Below are positions 1-10,291 of a stretch of 64,000 nt of DNA, one piece after another. Source of the stretch: Oncomelania hupensis. Taxonomy: Eukaryota > Mollusca > Gastropoda > Littorinimorpha > Pomatiopsidae. The translations under genes were made by a program, and so were the position numbers. Position 1 is the first letter of the stretch, and the number at the start of each line of letters is the position of its first letter. The stretch lies in the NCBI GenBank assembly GCA_036898135.1, contig CM072517.1, forward strand, positions 65,254,104 to 65,318,103, in the 5' to 3' direction. Under the pieces are notes generated by a model. The model was not told the DNA's origin. It searched no databases and was given only the letters and a program-made list of their open reading frames with translations.

Positions 1-914
1 TCATAACATTGCAGCCTGTACAGTCAGTGTAGTGGAATGTCAGGTCATAACATTGCAGCATGTACAGTGTAGTAGAATGTCAGGCCATAACATTGCAGCA
101 TGTACAGTCAGTGTAGTGGAATGTCAGGTCATAACATTGCAGCATGTACAGTGTAGTGGAATGTCAGGTGATAACATTGCAGCATGTACAGTGTAGTGTA
201 ATGTCAGGTCATAACATTGCAGCATGTACAGTGTAGTGGAATGTCAGGTGATAACATTGCAGTATGTACAGTGTAGTGGAATGTCAGGTCATAACATTGC
301 AGCATGTACAGTGTAGTGAAATGTGATGTCATAATATTGCAGCCTGTACAGTCAGTGTAGTTGAATGTCAGGTGATAACATTGCATCCTGTACAGTCAGT
401 GTAGCGGAATGTTAGGCCATAACATTGCAGCCTGTACAGTCAGTGTAGTGGAATGTCAGGCCATAACATTGCAGCCTGTACAGTGATTGTAGTGGAATGT
501 CAGGTGATAACATTGCAGTCTGTACAGTCAGTGTAGTGGAATGTCAGGTCATAACATTGCAGCCTGTACAGTCAGTGTAGTGGAATGTCAGGCCATAACA
601 TTGCAGCCTGTACAGTGTAGTGGAATGTCAGGCCATAACATTGCAGCCTGTACAGTGTAGTGGAATGTCAGGTCATAACATTGCAGCCTGTACAGTCAGT
701 GTAGTGGAATGTCAGGTCATGACATTGCAGCCTGTACAGTCAGTGTAGTGGAATGTCAGGCCATAACATTGCAGCCTGTACAGTCAGTGTAGTGGAATGT
801 CAGGCCATAACATTGCAGCCTGTACAGTCAGTGTAGTGGAATGTCAGGTGATAACATTGCAGCCTGTACAGTCAGTGTAGTGGAATGTCAGGCCATAACA
901 TTGCAGCCTGTACA
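1..914. repeat. 44/40-bp tandem satellite
   Basis: About 21 head-to-tail copies of a unit of the form CATAACATTGCAGCCTGTAC followed by AGTCAGTGTAGTGGAATGTCAGGT fill the left edge. Units come in two lengths, 44 bp and 40 bp; the short form lacks one CAGT of CAGTCAGTGTAG. Position 16 of the unit alternates between GCAGCATG and GCAGCCTG, and short units with the A variant cluster at 50-330. The array runs off the window edge, so its full size is unknown. No coding function is indicated; the small open frame inside it is repeat translation. Confidence 0.95.
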
Positions 915-1143
915 GGCCGTGGTTCAAACTCCGGCCCCGTTCACGGCCTCAGGAAGAAAACAAAAACGAATGCAAAAAAAACTTGAGACACTGTGTTCCT
1001 AGTCCTTGCAATGAGAGTATAAGCCGAGATCTAATCTGTGCACGCAAGCATTCCATCACATGGATTTTAAAGACCATGACGCTTATGTCCTCAAATGGTG
1101 AGTGCCGGCTACACAAATACACCCAGCACGCAGTAGGTGGGCA

Positions 1144-1145
<2 letters not shown>
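915..1145. other. unique spacer
   Basis: Non-repetitive sequence joins the satellite to the following CA microsatellite. I see no gene or recognised repeat in it. Confidence 0.5.
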
Positions 1146-1181
<36 letters not shown>

Positions 1182-1321
1182 ACACACACACACACATACA
1201 CACATACACACACACGCACACACACACACACATACACACACACACACACACGCGCGCGCACACACCCACACCTACACACACACACCCATACACACACCCA
1301 CTCATACACACACACACACAC
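1146..1321. repeat. (CA)n microsatellite
   Basis: Imperfect CA dinucleotide run with TA and CG interruptions. It generates several His/Thr- or Val/Cys-rich open frames on both strands that are not genes. Confidence 0.95.
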
Positions 1322-1593
1322 AGAAAGAATTAAATAAATTTTCAAAAATTACAGATTGTTTTCAAATCTGTGTGAAATAAGTCCAAAATAATCCAAAAAC
1401 AACATGTGCAACAATGTTTTTGTCTGTCCGTCCGCCTGCCTGTCCGGCGTCCGACGTCGGGCCCTGTCAGGGCAATTTCTATTTTATTACTTTTTTTTTA
1501 AGGTAACATTTAAGTCCCCAGCACAATGCGCATAGAGGACTATGATGTTAAGATACAAGATAAACATTACAACTCTAAAGTCGGTACAAAACA

Positions 1594-1674
1594 AATCCTA
1601 TCCTATCCTGTCCCGTAACCCGGAGGTCGTAGGGGCACCACAGATGATCGTTTAACCAGCATACTCCATCTTTC
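1594..1674 (-). mobile_element. RTE-like LINE 3' end
   Basis: Read on the minus strand this is the end of the RTE-like LINE family found more completely at 53.2-54.4 kb: the last codons, a GTTACGGGA-type junction and a short (GGATA)n tail. The body is missing, so the copy is severely 5'-truncated. Confidence 0.65.
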
Positions 1675-1833
1675 AAAACAAAAACAATGTAAAATATCAG
1701 GACAACAGTTAAAAGTTAAGCCATTATAAGGTTTCAAGGACCCCCTTGATAGAGCATTCGTTGCCGTTTAAGTAATATGTCCGGGACAGTTTAAAAACAA
1801 AACAAAATAGAAACAGGTTGAAAGAGTGTAAGA

Positions 1834-2432
1834 TCACGATTACTACATTACATTACATGATTATTGCTTTAGGTCCAGCGGACTCTTCCGAGCCAAATCA
1901 GGACCGGACAACCCCTGATCCGCAGAAAAGATCTGCTGAAACAACCCCAGTGGTAAAACCGAAAGCTCTCCACCAGCCAGTCACTTTACAATAAAGACAT
2001 CCCACGCAGGGGACGCTGAGGCTGTACTCTAATTTATCGAACCCCCATTTACAAAAACAAAATAGAATACAAACATCATTATAAATTATCAACAAAACAC
2101 ATACATAAAAAATACCTACATTGCTAAATAATAACATCTTAGGAAGCCCTAGTGACCACCTGGCAGAAAGGGTCCAATATTCCCAAGCTGATCCAACAAA
2201 CCTCATAAACAAATAAGGAGTCTTGTCCCGGAAGAGTTTTCAAGAAAAAATGTAGGTGACTGGTCTAGCGAAGAAGAAGATAGTATAGCGGATTGATAGA
2301 ACAGAGCAGGAATGAGAAAGAGCAAATGAAAAAGACAGCGACAGTGGGAATTTAAAGCACTAAATTTCCAGAAAGTGGGGATACTATTTATACTGAAACC
2401 CTCGGCACCCCAACGGGGGTTCACGATTACTA
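1834..2432 (-). mobile_element. 575-bp retroposon, copy A, with TSD
   Basis: Full-length copy (1846-2420) of a dispersed family. On the minus strand it starts with a G-rich segment GGTGCCGAGGGTTTCAG, then a TATA-like TATAAATAG, and ends with GGACCTAAAGCAATAA followed by an (ATGTA)n tail. It is flanked by a perfect 12-bp duplication TCACGATTACTA at 1834-1845 and 2421-2432. A variable-length TSD and a 3' microsatellite tail indicate LINE-mediated retrotransposition. No long ORF and no clear Pol III A/B boxes are visible. Confidence 0.85.
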
Positions 2433-2590
2433 ACTATACTAAATGTAAGAGGTACTATTGTTACCAGAGGAGCAATGGTCCAGGGATTTAAAAAAACACC
2501 AAACAAACAGAGAAAATGGAAAGCCGGTAACATTGTAATGCAGGAAGAATCATTAAATACAGATAAGAATTAAAGCCGGGTAAAAGGAGT

Positions 2591-2669
2591 ATATCATGAC
2601 AATTACATTACATGGTTATTGCTTTAGGTCCAGCGGACTCTTCCGAGCCAAATCAGAACCAGATATCAT
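2591..2669 (-). mobile_element. 65-bp truncated retroposon, copy B
   Basis: Only the last ~65 bp of the 575-bp family remain (2598-2662), bounded by a perfect 7-bp duplication ATATCAT (2591-2597, 2663-2669). This is a textbook 5'-truncated insertion. Confidence 0.8.
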
Positions 2670-3167
2670 TACAAAGAGAGACAGAGAGAAAGAGAGAAAT
2701 TTGGGACAACGAAACCACCGCGATTCAAAAACAAAGCCTATACTATATTTTAAATTATTAAAAGCTATTCGTATCTATGTAGTTGTATATTTTTATTCAT
2801 CTTTATATAAGTGATATTCATATAAAGTACTTAAAGACGGAAGGGATACGAATAATTATTGTGAAATACACAGACAACCTTGGAAAGGGTTAAGATTTAT
2901 TATAATACAAAATTGTTTACAAATCCACTAATATGTGGACTAATCAACCACGGAAGGGGATTGGGAGTGTGTTTAAAAAAATTGGTAAACATGATGGTCA
3001 ACATTCAACCCTCCGGAAACCGGGTAGCCATACACAGACACACCTCCGGTGAAGCCGGGTGAAAACCCTCATCTTTTAGCCATTCATTCCTCCGGAGATA
3101 CCGGGTGAAAAACAACTTGTCATTCACGGGCAGTAAACTATACAGTTAAAATGTAAGTGTTTATAAG
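2670..3167. other. intergenic stretch with CCGG motifs
   Basis: No gene seen. At about 3,010-3,112 a short motif CTCCGG(n)CCGGGTGAAAA occurs three times with roughly 45-bp spacing. Confidence 0.5.
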
Positions 3168-3517
3168 TGTTACACTCGATTGATGTTGGTGTTTTTCTAC
3201 CAGTAGATGATTCAGCCCCAATGCTTGAATTCTCCTGATAGGTGTAAACTCGGATTCGTTTATCCACGCAACCCGTTCAATCAGCATACAAGTCACAGAG
3301 TCGACGTATGAAGTTTTCCACTTTTATTCAGCACACATCAACAACTGCATACAATCGCTTTTCCACTCTCAACTGTTTACTTTCAACTCTCATCTAACAA
3401 CAATGCAAACTCAAATCAAAGGTAAATACACTCTATTATTGAATACTTTGCAAAGCGAAACGATTAGATCTATCGTGCGCGTTTCAGACATACTATCCTT
3501 CGCGTTTCAACGTAACA
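3168..3517 (-). repeat. Gypsy 3' LTR (short variant)
   Basis: The repeat has TGTTAC...GTAACA ends and is clearly related to the solo LTRs at 27,714-28,407 and 60,762-61,382, but lacks about 270 bp of their interior. It lies just 3' (minus-strand sense) of the pol remnant. The adjoining + strand CCCCCC at 3,521-3,526 is, on the minus strand, a G-rich polypurine tract directly before the LTR. Orientation and position therefore identify it as the 3' LTR. Confidence 0.8.
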
Positions 3518-3599
3518 TAACCCCCCAATCAAGAAGAAATTTACCCAATTTCTTTTAACAACGTTGAAACGTAATGCACAAACAAAGTCCAGAATTAAA

Positions 3600-3790
3600 A
3601 CTTATTTCAGACTGTCTGAACACTGTCAATGTTCACAGTTCATTCACACAGAGTCAATGTTTCTCATCTGCAAGTCTTTCTGGATACTGTCAATGTTCAC
3701 AGTTTATCTACACAGTCAATGTTTTTCATCTTCAAGTCTGTCTAGATATTACCAATGTTCTTAGTTCATCAACACAGTCAAATTTCTTTC
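3600..3790 (-). repeat. ~62-bp triplicated repeat upstream of the LTR
   Basis: Three diverged direct copies of a unit containing CTGTCAATGTTCACAGTT...TCATCTGCAAGTC lie between the end of the RT stump and the polypurine tract. They probably belong to the 3' untranslated region of the Gypsy element. Confidence 0.75.
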
Positions 3791-3795
3791 ATCCG

Positions 3796-4670
3796 CAAGG
3801 AAACGACGCCCTCGTCAGTTGCGGTTGTCATCGGCCCAAAGACGATGATCACGTGGGTTTTCCTGGAGTCGATGCATACTCTGTTGCTCCCGTCCTTCTT
3901 CTTCACGACCACGACAGGGGACGCTTAGGGGGAACTGGACTCCCTGATGATGCCCATCTTCAGCATCTCATCGATATCTTTCTTCAAGGATTCACGGGCC
4001 TTGAAAGGGATCGGGAAGGGTTTGGATCGAACAGGGATATTTGAAGTAAGGTGGACTTCATGTTCGACCAAAGTCGTAGAGCCTGGGACATCACTGAAGC
4101 TATGGGGAAACTCGCCCATAAGGTCATTGAACTCCAACGTTTGACCTTCCGTCAAGCTCGGTCCTAGCTTAACATCATCGATGCCTTCTTTGCTGTGGAA
4201 ATCTCCTATTTCCAACAGTTCCTCGCTGTTGAAGCTGTCGTCGATCTCAGCTGCTGTTGCTGCGTGTACAGTCTCTGATGGCCTTTCCACGTACCGCTTA
4301 AGGAGGTTGGCGTGGTATATCTTGGAATGCTGGCCGACCTTCACCTTGTAGTCGTTGATCCCCACTACGGTCTCCACTTCGTACGGGCCTTTCCACTGCA
4401 TCAGCAACTTATTATGATCAGTAGGTAGCAGCACCAGCACTTTGTTGCCAGGTTTGAACTTCCTGTTTACAGCCCTACGATCGTAGTAGTGCTTTCCACA
4501 GTCTTGGGACTTCTTCAGGTTTTCTCTGGCTATCTCGAGAGTCTGCTCCAGCTTCTCCCGTAGCTCAAACACGTACTGGTAGCTGTTCTTCACCTCTGGG
4601 GTCTCTACTTCTTTCGTCAACAGTTCTTTCAGGATGTGCATCGGCCCTCTGATGGTTCTTCCGTAAGCAG
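3796..4670 (-). pseudogene. Gypsy pol: integrase C-terminus plus RT N-terminal stump
   Basis: The minus-strand frame continues the integrase after a frameshift near 4,660. It starts with the post-catalytic region GPMHILKELL, then a chromodomain-like/GPY-type segment (LMQWKGPYEVETVVG, IYHANLLKRYV). An acidic linker leads into the start of a Ty3/Gypsy RT: VEHEVHLT, the priming segment PIPFKARESLKKDIDEML, GIIRESSSP and, after another frame slip, VVVVKKKDGSNRVCID. The RT stops there; the palm domain with YVDD and the RNase H are deleted, and 3'-UTR repeats and the LTR follow. The unusual point is that RT sequence lies downstream of integrase. Confidence 0.8.
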
Positions 4671-5909
4671 CTCGAACGGAGAGAAGCCGGTGGACTCCTG
4701 CGGTACTTCTCTGTAGGCGAAAAGTAGGGCGTTGATGTAGCGATGCCATTGTCTGGGCTGCTCGCTGCACAGTTTCTTCAGGGTGGACTTCAGGGTAGCA
4801 TTGAACTTTTCGACAAGCCCGTTGCACATCGGGTGGTAGGGTGTCGTAGTCAAATGCCGAATGCTCAGCAGTCTGTTGACCTCCTTCATGCAGTCAGAGA
4901 CGAACTGCGTCCCGAGGTCTGTCAGAATTTCTTCAGGCACTCCAAGTCTACTGAACATGTCCACCAGTGCCTCTGCTACAGTTTCAGTGTCAATCTTTTT
5001 CAGTGGCACTGCTTCTGGGTACCGAGTCGCATAGTCCACTAAGGTCAGTACCCACCGGTGACCTTCTTCACTCGGAGGTTTTATTTCGCCGATTAGGTCT
5101 AAGGCCACCCTCTTGAAAGGTCGGTCGATCAAAGGCATCCTCTGCATAGGCACTTTCGGGACCCTTCCTCGAGGTATGGTCTTCTGGCAAATGTCACATG
5201 ATCGGCAGAAACGGCTGACGTCCGCATGAAGTACTGGCCAGTAGAACACCGCCTGGATTCTGTCTGACGTCTTCTCGATCCCTAGGTGACCTCCCATGAT
5301 TGAGTCATGTGCTACTTCCATCACTTGGCGCCTTATGGGTAACGGTACCAAGACTTGACGTAGTGGTTTACCTCCGTTGACCCTCGGGTGCTGGAAGATT
5401 CTGTACAGGATCTTTGCCTTCACCTCGAAATAGACCGTGCCACTGCCCTTGGTCACGTGGTCTTGGCGGTTCCTGTACTTGTTTAAAGTGCTATCAGCTT
5501 CCTGGAGCTGGATCACCTTATCTCTATCCACGATGGCAGCTTTGGAGTTGTCGGCGACTATCAGTGGCGTAGACGTCTTGTCTCTCTTGGCCTGGGCCCT
5601 GGTAGTAGCGGCACCGACGATCTCTGGTCGGCAGGGCTGAGCCGGAGTAGCCACATTGTCCCGTAGCAGCTCTGTAAGGTCCCCATCGGGAAACGGCAAT
5701 GGATCCTCCTCCACAAATTCGACGCGTAGGTTTGAGGCAGGACTCCACTCTGGATCGGGGTCGTCGGGTCGTCTCGCGCCGTCGATATTCCCGATCATCA
5801 AATCATACAGCGGCTTCTTCAGGCAAACCGCTTCTACTTCGCCTATGTAGAAAGGGGTGCTGACTTGAATCTTCGCAACTGGCGCTTTCACACATTTGCT
5901 GTCGGCCAT
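4629..5909 (-). pseudogene. Gypsy pol: protease end and integrase
   Basis: The frame starts with the tail of an aspartic protease/linker (STPFYIGEVEAVCL, PLYDLMIGNI). The retroviral-type integrase follows, with an HHCC zinc finger (HDSIMGGHLGIEK...CRSCDICQ, about residues 200-240) and catalytic-core residues in RVALDLIGEI (~270), LTDLGTQF (~331) and GLVEKFNATLK (~366). A frameshift near 4,660 separates it from its C-terminus. It is in the same frame as the gag-protease ORF upstream and is separated from it by a single TAA at 5,916-5,918. It would insert element cDNA into chromosomes; with these breaks it is probably dead. Confidence 0.85.
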
Positions 5910-5915
5910 GAGTGT

Positions 5916-6683
5916 TTATTTTGAATCGCCAGTGAACTGTTCTTTAGAGATCAGATCTTCTCTGACGATGACCCCACTGCAGCCAGAGTCTCTTAGAACA
6001 GTCACTTCATGATTTCCGACGCGTCCCTTGGAAACAGGCATGTTCTGTACGGTCACAGCTGCGCTGGCGACGACGGGGATGGATTTCCCGTTGGCAAGGA
6101 AAAGTTGTCCATCATTCATGCACTCTTGCGCGTCCGCAAGAGTAGCTGTGCGCTCGGTCTCACTCGGAAGAATGACGCTCCCGCCGCACACTTGATGGTC
6201 AGATCTACTGGTTTGCCGTTGATTGGAGAACCGCCTCTGCCGGTTGCCCGCCGCTGCATTGTCCATATTGCTCCTCTGTCCGCTACTTTTGTTTTGAGGA
6301 CAGTTAGCAGCTCTGTGGTCCGTGGCGTTGCAGGTGAAACAGCCTCTTGAATGCCCTTCCCTGGGAGGTGGCGTGGAGTCCGTGTGTCTCTGGCTCGTCT
6401 GACTCCCTTGGATCTGGTTCCCATGGTTTCCAGTCTTCTGAAATGGCTTCGTCGCATTGGGTGGCCCCAGCGTCTTCTCATAAGCGATGAGATGTCTTTC
6501 AGCAGCTTCAGCAACGTCTTTTAGCGTCTGCAACTTTTGTATTTCCAAGTGGATCGCGAGGTCCTTAGGGCTGGCGTTGAGTAATTGCTCCCTCACGATC
6601 AGATCATGGAGACTCTCGTAAGTCTTCCCTTTGCCTGATAATTCCACCCACTTGTGTAGATATGACGACAGGCGCTCCACAAA
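5916..6683 (-). pseudogene. Gypsy gag (C-terminal part) and protease
   Basis: Minus-strand frame with gag capsid sequence (FVERLSSYLHKWVELSG), a CCHC zinc knuckle CFTCNATDHRAANC (about 6,310-6,350), and the protease active site LRDSGCSG (about 5,981-5,998) in place of the usual DTG/DSG. The frame ends at a TAA inside the protease domain. The N-terminal half of gag and the 5' LTR are missing; at 6,681-6,690 the reading frame passes without a stop into a LINE reverse transcriptase. A second copy of this gag family lies at 34.5-36.4 kb. Confidence 0.85.
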
Positions 6684-7246
6684 CTTAATACATTTATCAA
6701 AGAGATCTAGCTGGACATCAAGCGGCAAATCTAACTTTCTACACTTCCTTAAAAGTGCATACATCGCACGTTCAGCTGACACGCTCTGGGCTCTCAAGTT
6801 CTTTTGAAATTTATTGTTATAATGAAAAAGGGTGCCTAAATATTTATATTCCCAAACTATTTGAAGGATTACATCATTAAACTTGAAGACAGGCAACTTT
6901 CTGATTTTACCGCGGGAGAAAATCATAACTTTCGTTTTTGCAATATTTATACACAGACCAAACTTCGCACAATATAAATTAAGAATATCTAGAGCTTTCT
7001 GCATGTCTTCAGCTGACTCTGATAAAACGGCTGTGTCATCAGCATATAATAACAGAAAGAATTTAAAATACTGGTCAACATCTGAGAAATTGAACCCATT
7101 ACCAATATTCCGTGGCAATGATAAACCATCAATATGTTCGGCAAGGAAAGACCTTAAATCGTTCAGAAACAATGAAAATAGAATAGGTGATAAATTCTCA
7201 CCTTGCCGCACTCCAGCATTACATGTAAAAAAAAGTAGGCGATATA
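6684..7246 (-). pseudogene. LINE RT, palm and thumb (3' part of a split LINE)
   Basis: Minus-strand frame fused in frame to gag. It contains GVRQGENLSPILFSLFLNDL, the catalytic LLLYADDTAVL, FGLCINIAKTKVMIFSRGK and EYKYLGTLF, all typical of an APE-type (Jockey/CR1 group) LINE RT. Its upstream half lies at 9,280-11,674; the two halves join cleanly if the intervening 2-kb LTR is ignored. The LINE has lost everything after FDKC, so its C-terminal domain and 3' end are absent here. Confidence 0.85.
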
Positions 7247-9279
7247 TGTGACGACACGATTTTCAGCAGCAACAGAGAAAGCTATATTTTGTGCGAAGTT
7301 GCACCTCTCTACTGTGTAGTGTACATAAATAGCTTGACCGTTTTCTTTATTGCGTACGAAAGAATGCAGTAGCTGTAAGTCCACGTGCGTAACGTAGTAA
7401 ATAGGGGTATGTAGAATAAGAAAAGGGGTACTGACGAGAACTCGACCGGTTTGCTTTTGGCCTGGGTGCGTTTAGTAAGGCAGAGTAGATTTGGCGCTTT
7501 TGCGAGAGGTCAGCTTTAGTCAAGCAGTAACCCTGTGACTGTGTGCCAGAGTAGAAGTAGGTGTTCTTGCTTGAAAGGCTGTTGTAATCGTTGATTCGAA
7601 CCACCCAAGATCTTACGCCCTCGTCGGGGTAAGAATGTCTAGAGTCTGAGATAAAGGAGGATCGTAATTGCCATTTATTGGAGATAAATGTAGAATTCTT
7701 TCCTAAGGTTGTGTGGTCCTCTATTGGGCACCTGCCGAGGCTCAAGGTCTTTTGAAGAATTGAGATGTCTTTGTTGTGTGAGAATAACTAGCAAATGGCC
7801 AGAAACGAAATTAACTCTCAGGACTAACCACTGTGTCATACTGTGTTGTGTTGTTTCTGTGTTGGGGAGGTGTGTCACAGGCCGAGACCTAAAACGGTGA
7901 GTAAAACCCTGTAATTCATTTTCCTAGTGGCACGCACTTCGAGACTGCGTACGCGAATGAATGATGGTGAATGAGGGGGAAAGGGATGTATTTTGATGAG
8001 TAATGGTTTATTGATTTTTGTATGATTTTCATATGATTTTCTTATTATATACATGAATGGGAAATGTCGTTGCTGTTGTTGCTAAGTGGGTCAAAGTGAC
8101 GATCAAGAATGCATGTTGGAGAGAGAGAGAGGGGGTGTATGTATGGGGAGAGAGATAATTGTACTATGCTGGAGAGAGATGAAGGAAGTGGTGGATATGA
8201 GGAGAGCATGTTTGTATTATAGTACGATAAGATAGTATGGATGAAGGGAGATAATCGTGATGTATTTATAACAGTTGAGAAGGATGATGAGGGTGAAGAT
8301 GGAGGCGGAATGAATTAGGACTGTGTGATTGAAGTGTGATCGTAATGATTATGTATATTTATATAAATGACTGTGCTTATGAAGGATATGAATTATTAGT
8401 ATCAAGAGTTGCATTATATTATTGAACGTGTGCGTAGCATCACGTATTATTATCATTGTTGTTATGCATAACCAGGTCAAGATGGCGGCCGGCGGCCGGC
8501 GTATTATGTTATGTAGTATTTGTGTTTTGTAGGCAGACTGTTAAGACTATATATTTGCTTACAGGTTTGGCCTGTATTATGCCGTTTAATCCTTTGCTGA
8601 TGTAGTTGTGTTTCCACTACACCGTTACCTTGGTGCGGGACGTGCAACTGTGCTGTAACCTTTGCCTCTACAGCTGGGAAGCGTGGATGTTGACTTCGCC
8701 ACTACCGCCTCATCTTGCTTCAGTATCGTGGGCGTCGCCATTTACTACAGGAACTCCATGCACTACACCCGCGAACACACAGACTTGCACTACACGCACA
8801 TAAAAACATATTTCATTTAGTTAATTGAATCATCCATCGTATTGAGTGAATAACTACTTAGCTCCTACTGAGCTCGACAAATGACATTTTGAACAGTGCT
8901 TCTGATCTGCAAGATAGCTTGGACAGTAGTTTGAAGATAAAAGATTTGCAACTCCATTTCTTTAGTTGAAATTTATAGTATTTTGAATTGATTGTTTATT
9001 TATACTTTGTTGTACATTATTGTGTGAAACCAGTTGATGTTTAGTTCTGTTGGTTAAACAAGGGAGGTAATTGTTAGTCAATACTGGGGTGGGGGTCTTG
9101 ATAGGGGTGGAGGGTGGTTTAGTACCCCATTGTACTGTGTATGTGTGTTTAATTGTTGAATAAAAGAGTGTGGCTGTTATTCTGGCATTTTTGTGTTAGT
9201 TTATTTTATTTGAGTTTCTATCTCCCCACTCGTTGTTGAGCTGACGTCGCGGAACCCGCTCGGGTGACGTGACAATATA
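7242..9279 (+). mobile_element. 2,028-bp solo LTR with ATATA TSD
   Basis: The insert at 7247-9274 starts TGTGACGACACG and ends GGTGACGTGACA (TG...CA ends). It is bracketed by ATATA at 7242-7246 and 9275-9279, and interrupts the LINE RT frame exactly there. An AATAAA signal near 9,160, about 110 bp from the 3' end, fits a plus-strand LTR. No internal coding region is present, so it is best read as a solo LTR left by recombination. The small ORF at 8,606-8,803 has no recognisable homology. Confidence 0.75.
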
Positions 9280-10258
9280 CCATTAGGGCTTTTACCATAA
9301 GATTTAGCTTTTTGAGACATATCTTTGATCACTATCAAAACTCTTCCAGAAATACCATTGTTGATTAATTTTTCCCAAAGCATATTAAGCTGTACATTAT
9401 CAAATGCCTTTTTATAATCTACAAATGTAGTAAACAATCTTTTCTTTTGTTGTAAGTAAATATCAATTAGACAGTGCAGTGCAAAAACATGATCAGTGGT
9501 TGAGTTACCTTTTCTAAAACCTGCTTGTTCATTACCTAATAAATTATTGGACTCTAGAAATAAATTAATCCTAATATTAATAATGCTTGTAAAAAGTTTA
9601 CCCAAACAGTTAAGAAGAGTTATACCTCTGTAATTGTCTACATTTAGCGTGTCTCCTTTCCCTTTATATAGTGGACAAACTATGCCAACTGACCAGTCTT
9701 CAGGAATTTTGCCACTGCTTAGAACAAGATTAAATAACATAGTAATAGTATCTAACAACTTAGGAAAAGATGCTTTCAAAAATTCATTCAAATTACAATC
9801 AAAACCGCAGGCTTTATTATTCTTTAGTTTACCAACAGCTTTCATTACCTCGTCACGTGTTATGTCGGAATTCAGACTAGAATTATCTATAAAGTTAGCT
9901 TCAGGATCAAGAGGGTCAGTAGGATGGAGGATGTCTTCCTCAGGAATGTTACCAAGGTTTTCAAAATAATTAACAAAATCATCATGGGTAGGTATATTTA
10001 CATTACACGGCATATTACTTGAACTATTATTTAAAAACTTCCAATACGCTTTGGAGTCCTTACATTTTAATCCACGTAAATAGGTATGCATATTTTTTCT
10101 ATATAGACCAAACTTCTTTCTAATCGTACTTTTATACTCTTTGTACGCCTGTTTATTAATTTCTCTTGACTTCTGGTCGCGCACACGCGCGTGGTTACGT
10201 TTTGTGTTACGAAATATTTTTTTCTTTTCTGTCTACATTCATTATCAAACCACGGCAT
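9280..10258 (-). pseudogene. LINE RT, fingers (5' part of the RT domain)
   Basis: Minus-strand frames (9,201-10,184 and 10,067-10,258) begin with WFDNECRQKRKKY and run through KNNKACGFDCNLNEFLK, GIVCPLYKGKGD, NYRGITLLNCLGKLF, GNEQAGFRKGNSTTDH and TFVDYKKAFDNV. These are the early RT motifs of an APE-type LINE. The frame is broken near 10,190. It continues at 7,246 after the solo LTR. Confidence 0.85.
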
Positions 10259-10291
10259 TCTCTTCTTCTTCTTCTTCCTCGTCCTCTCTGC

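Noticed and set aside
1..914. Regular direct repeats resembling a CRISPR array
   Set aside because: Units are contiguous with no unique spacers, and the context is eukaryotic; it is a satellite.
949..1380. Several His/Thr- or Val/Cys-rich open frames on both strands
   Set aside because: They are translations of the (CA)n microsatellite.
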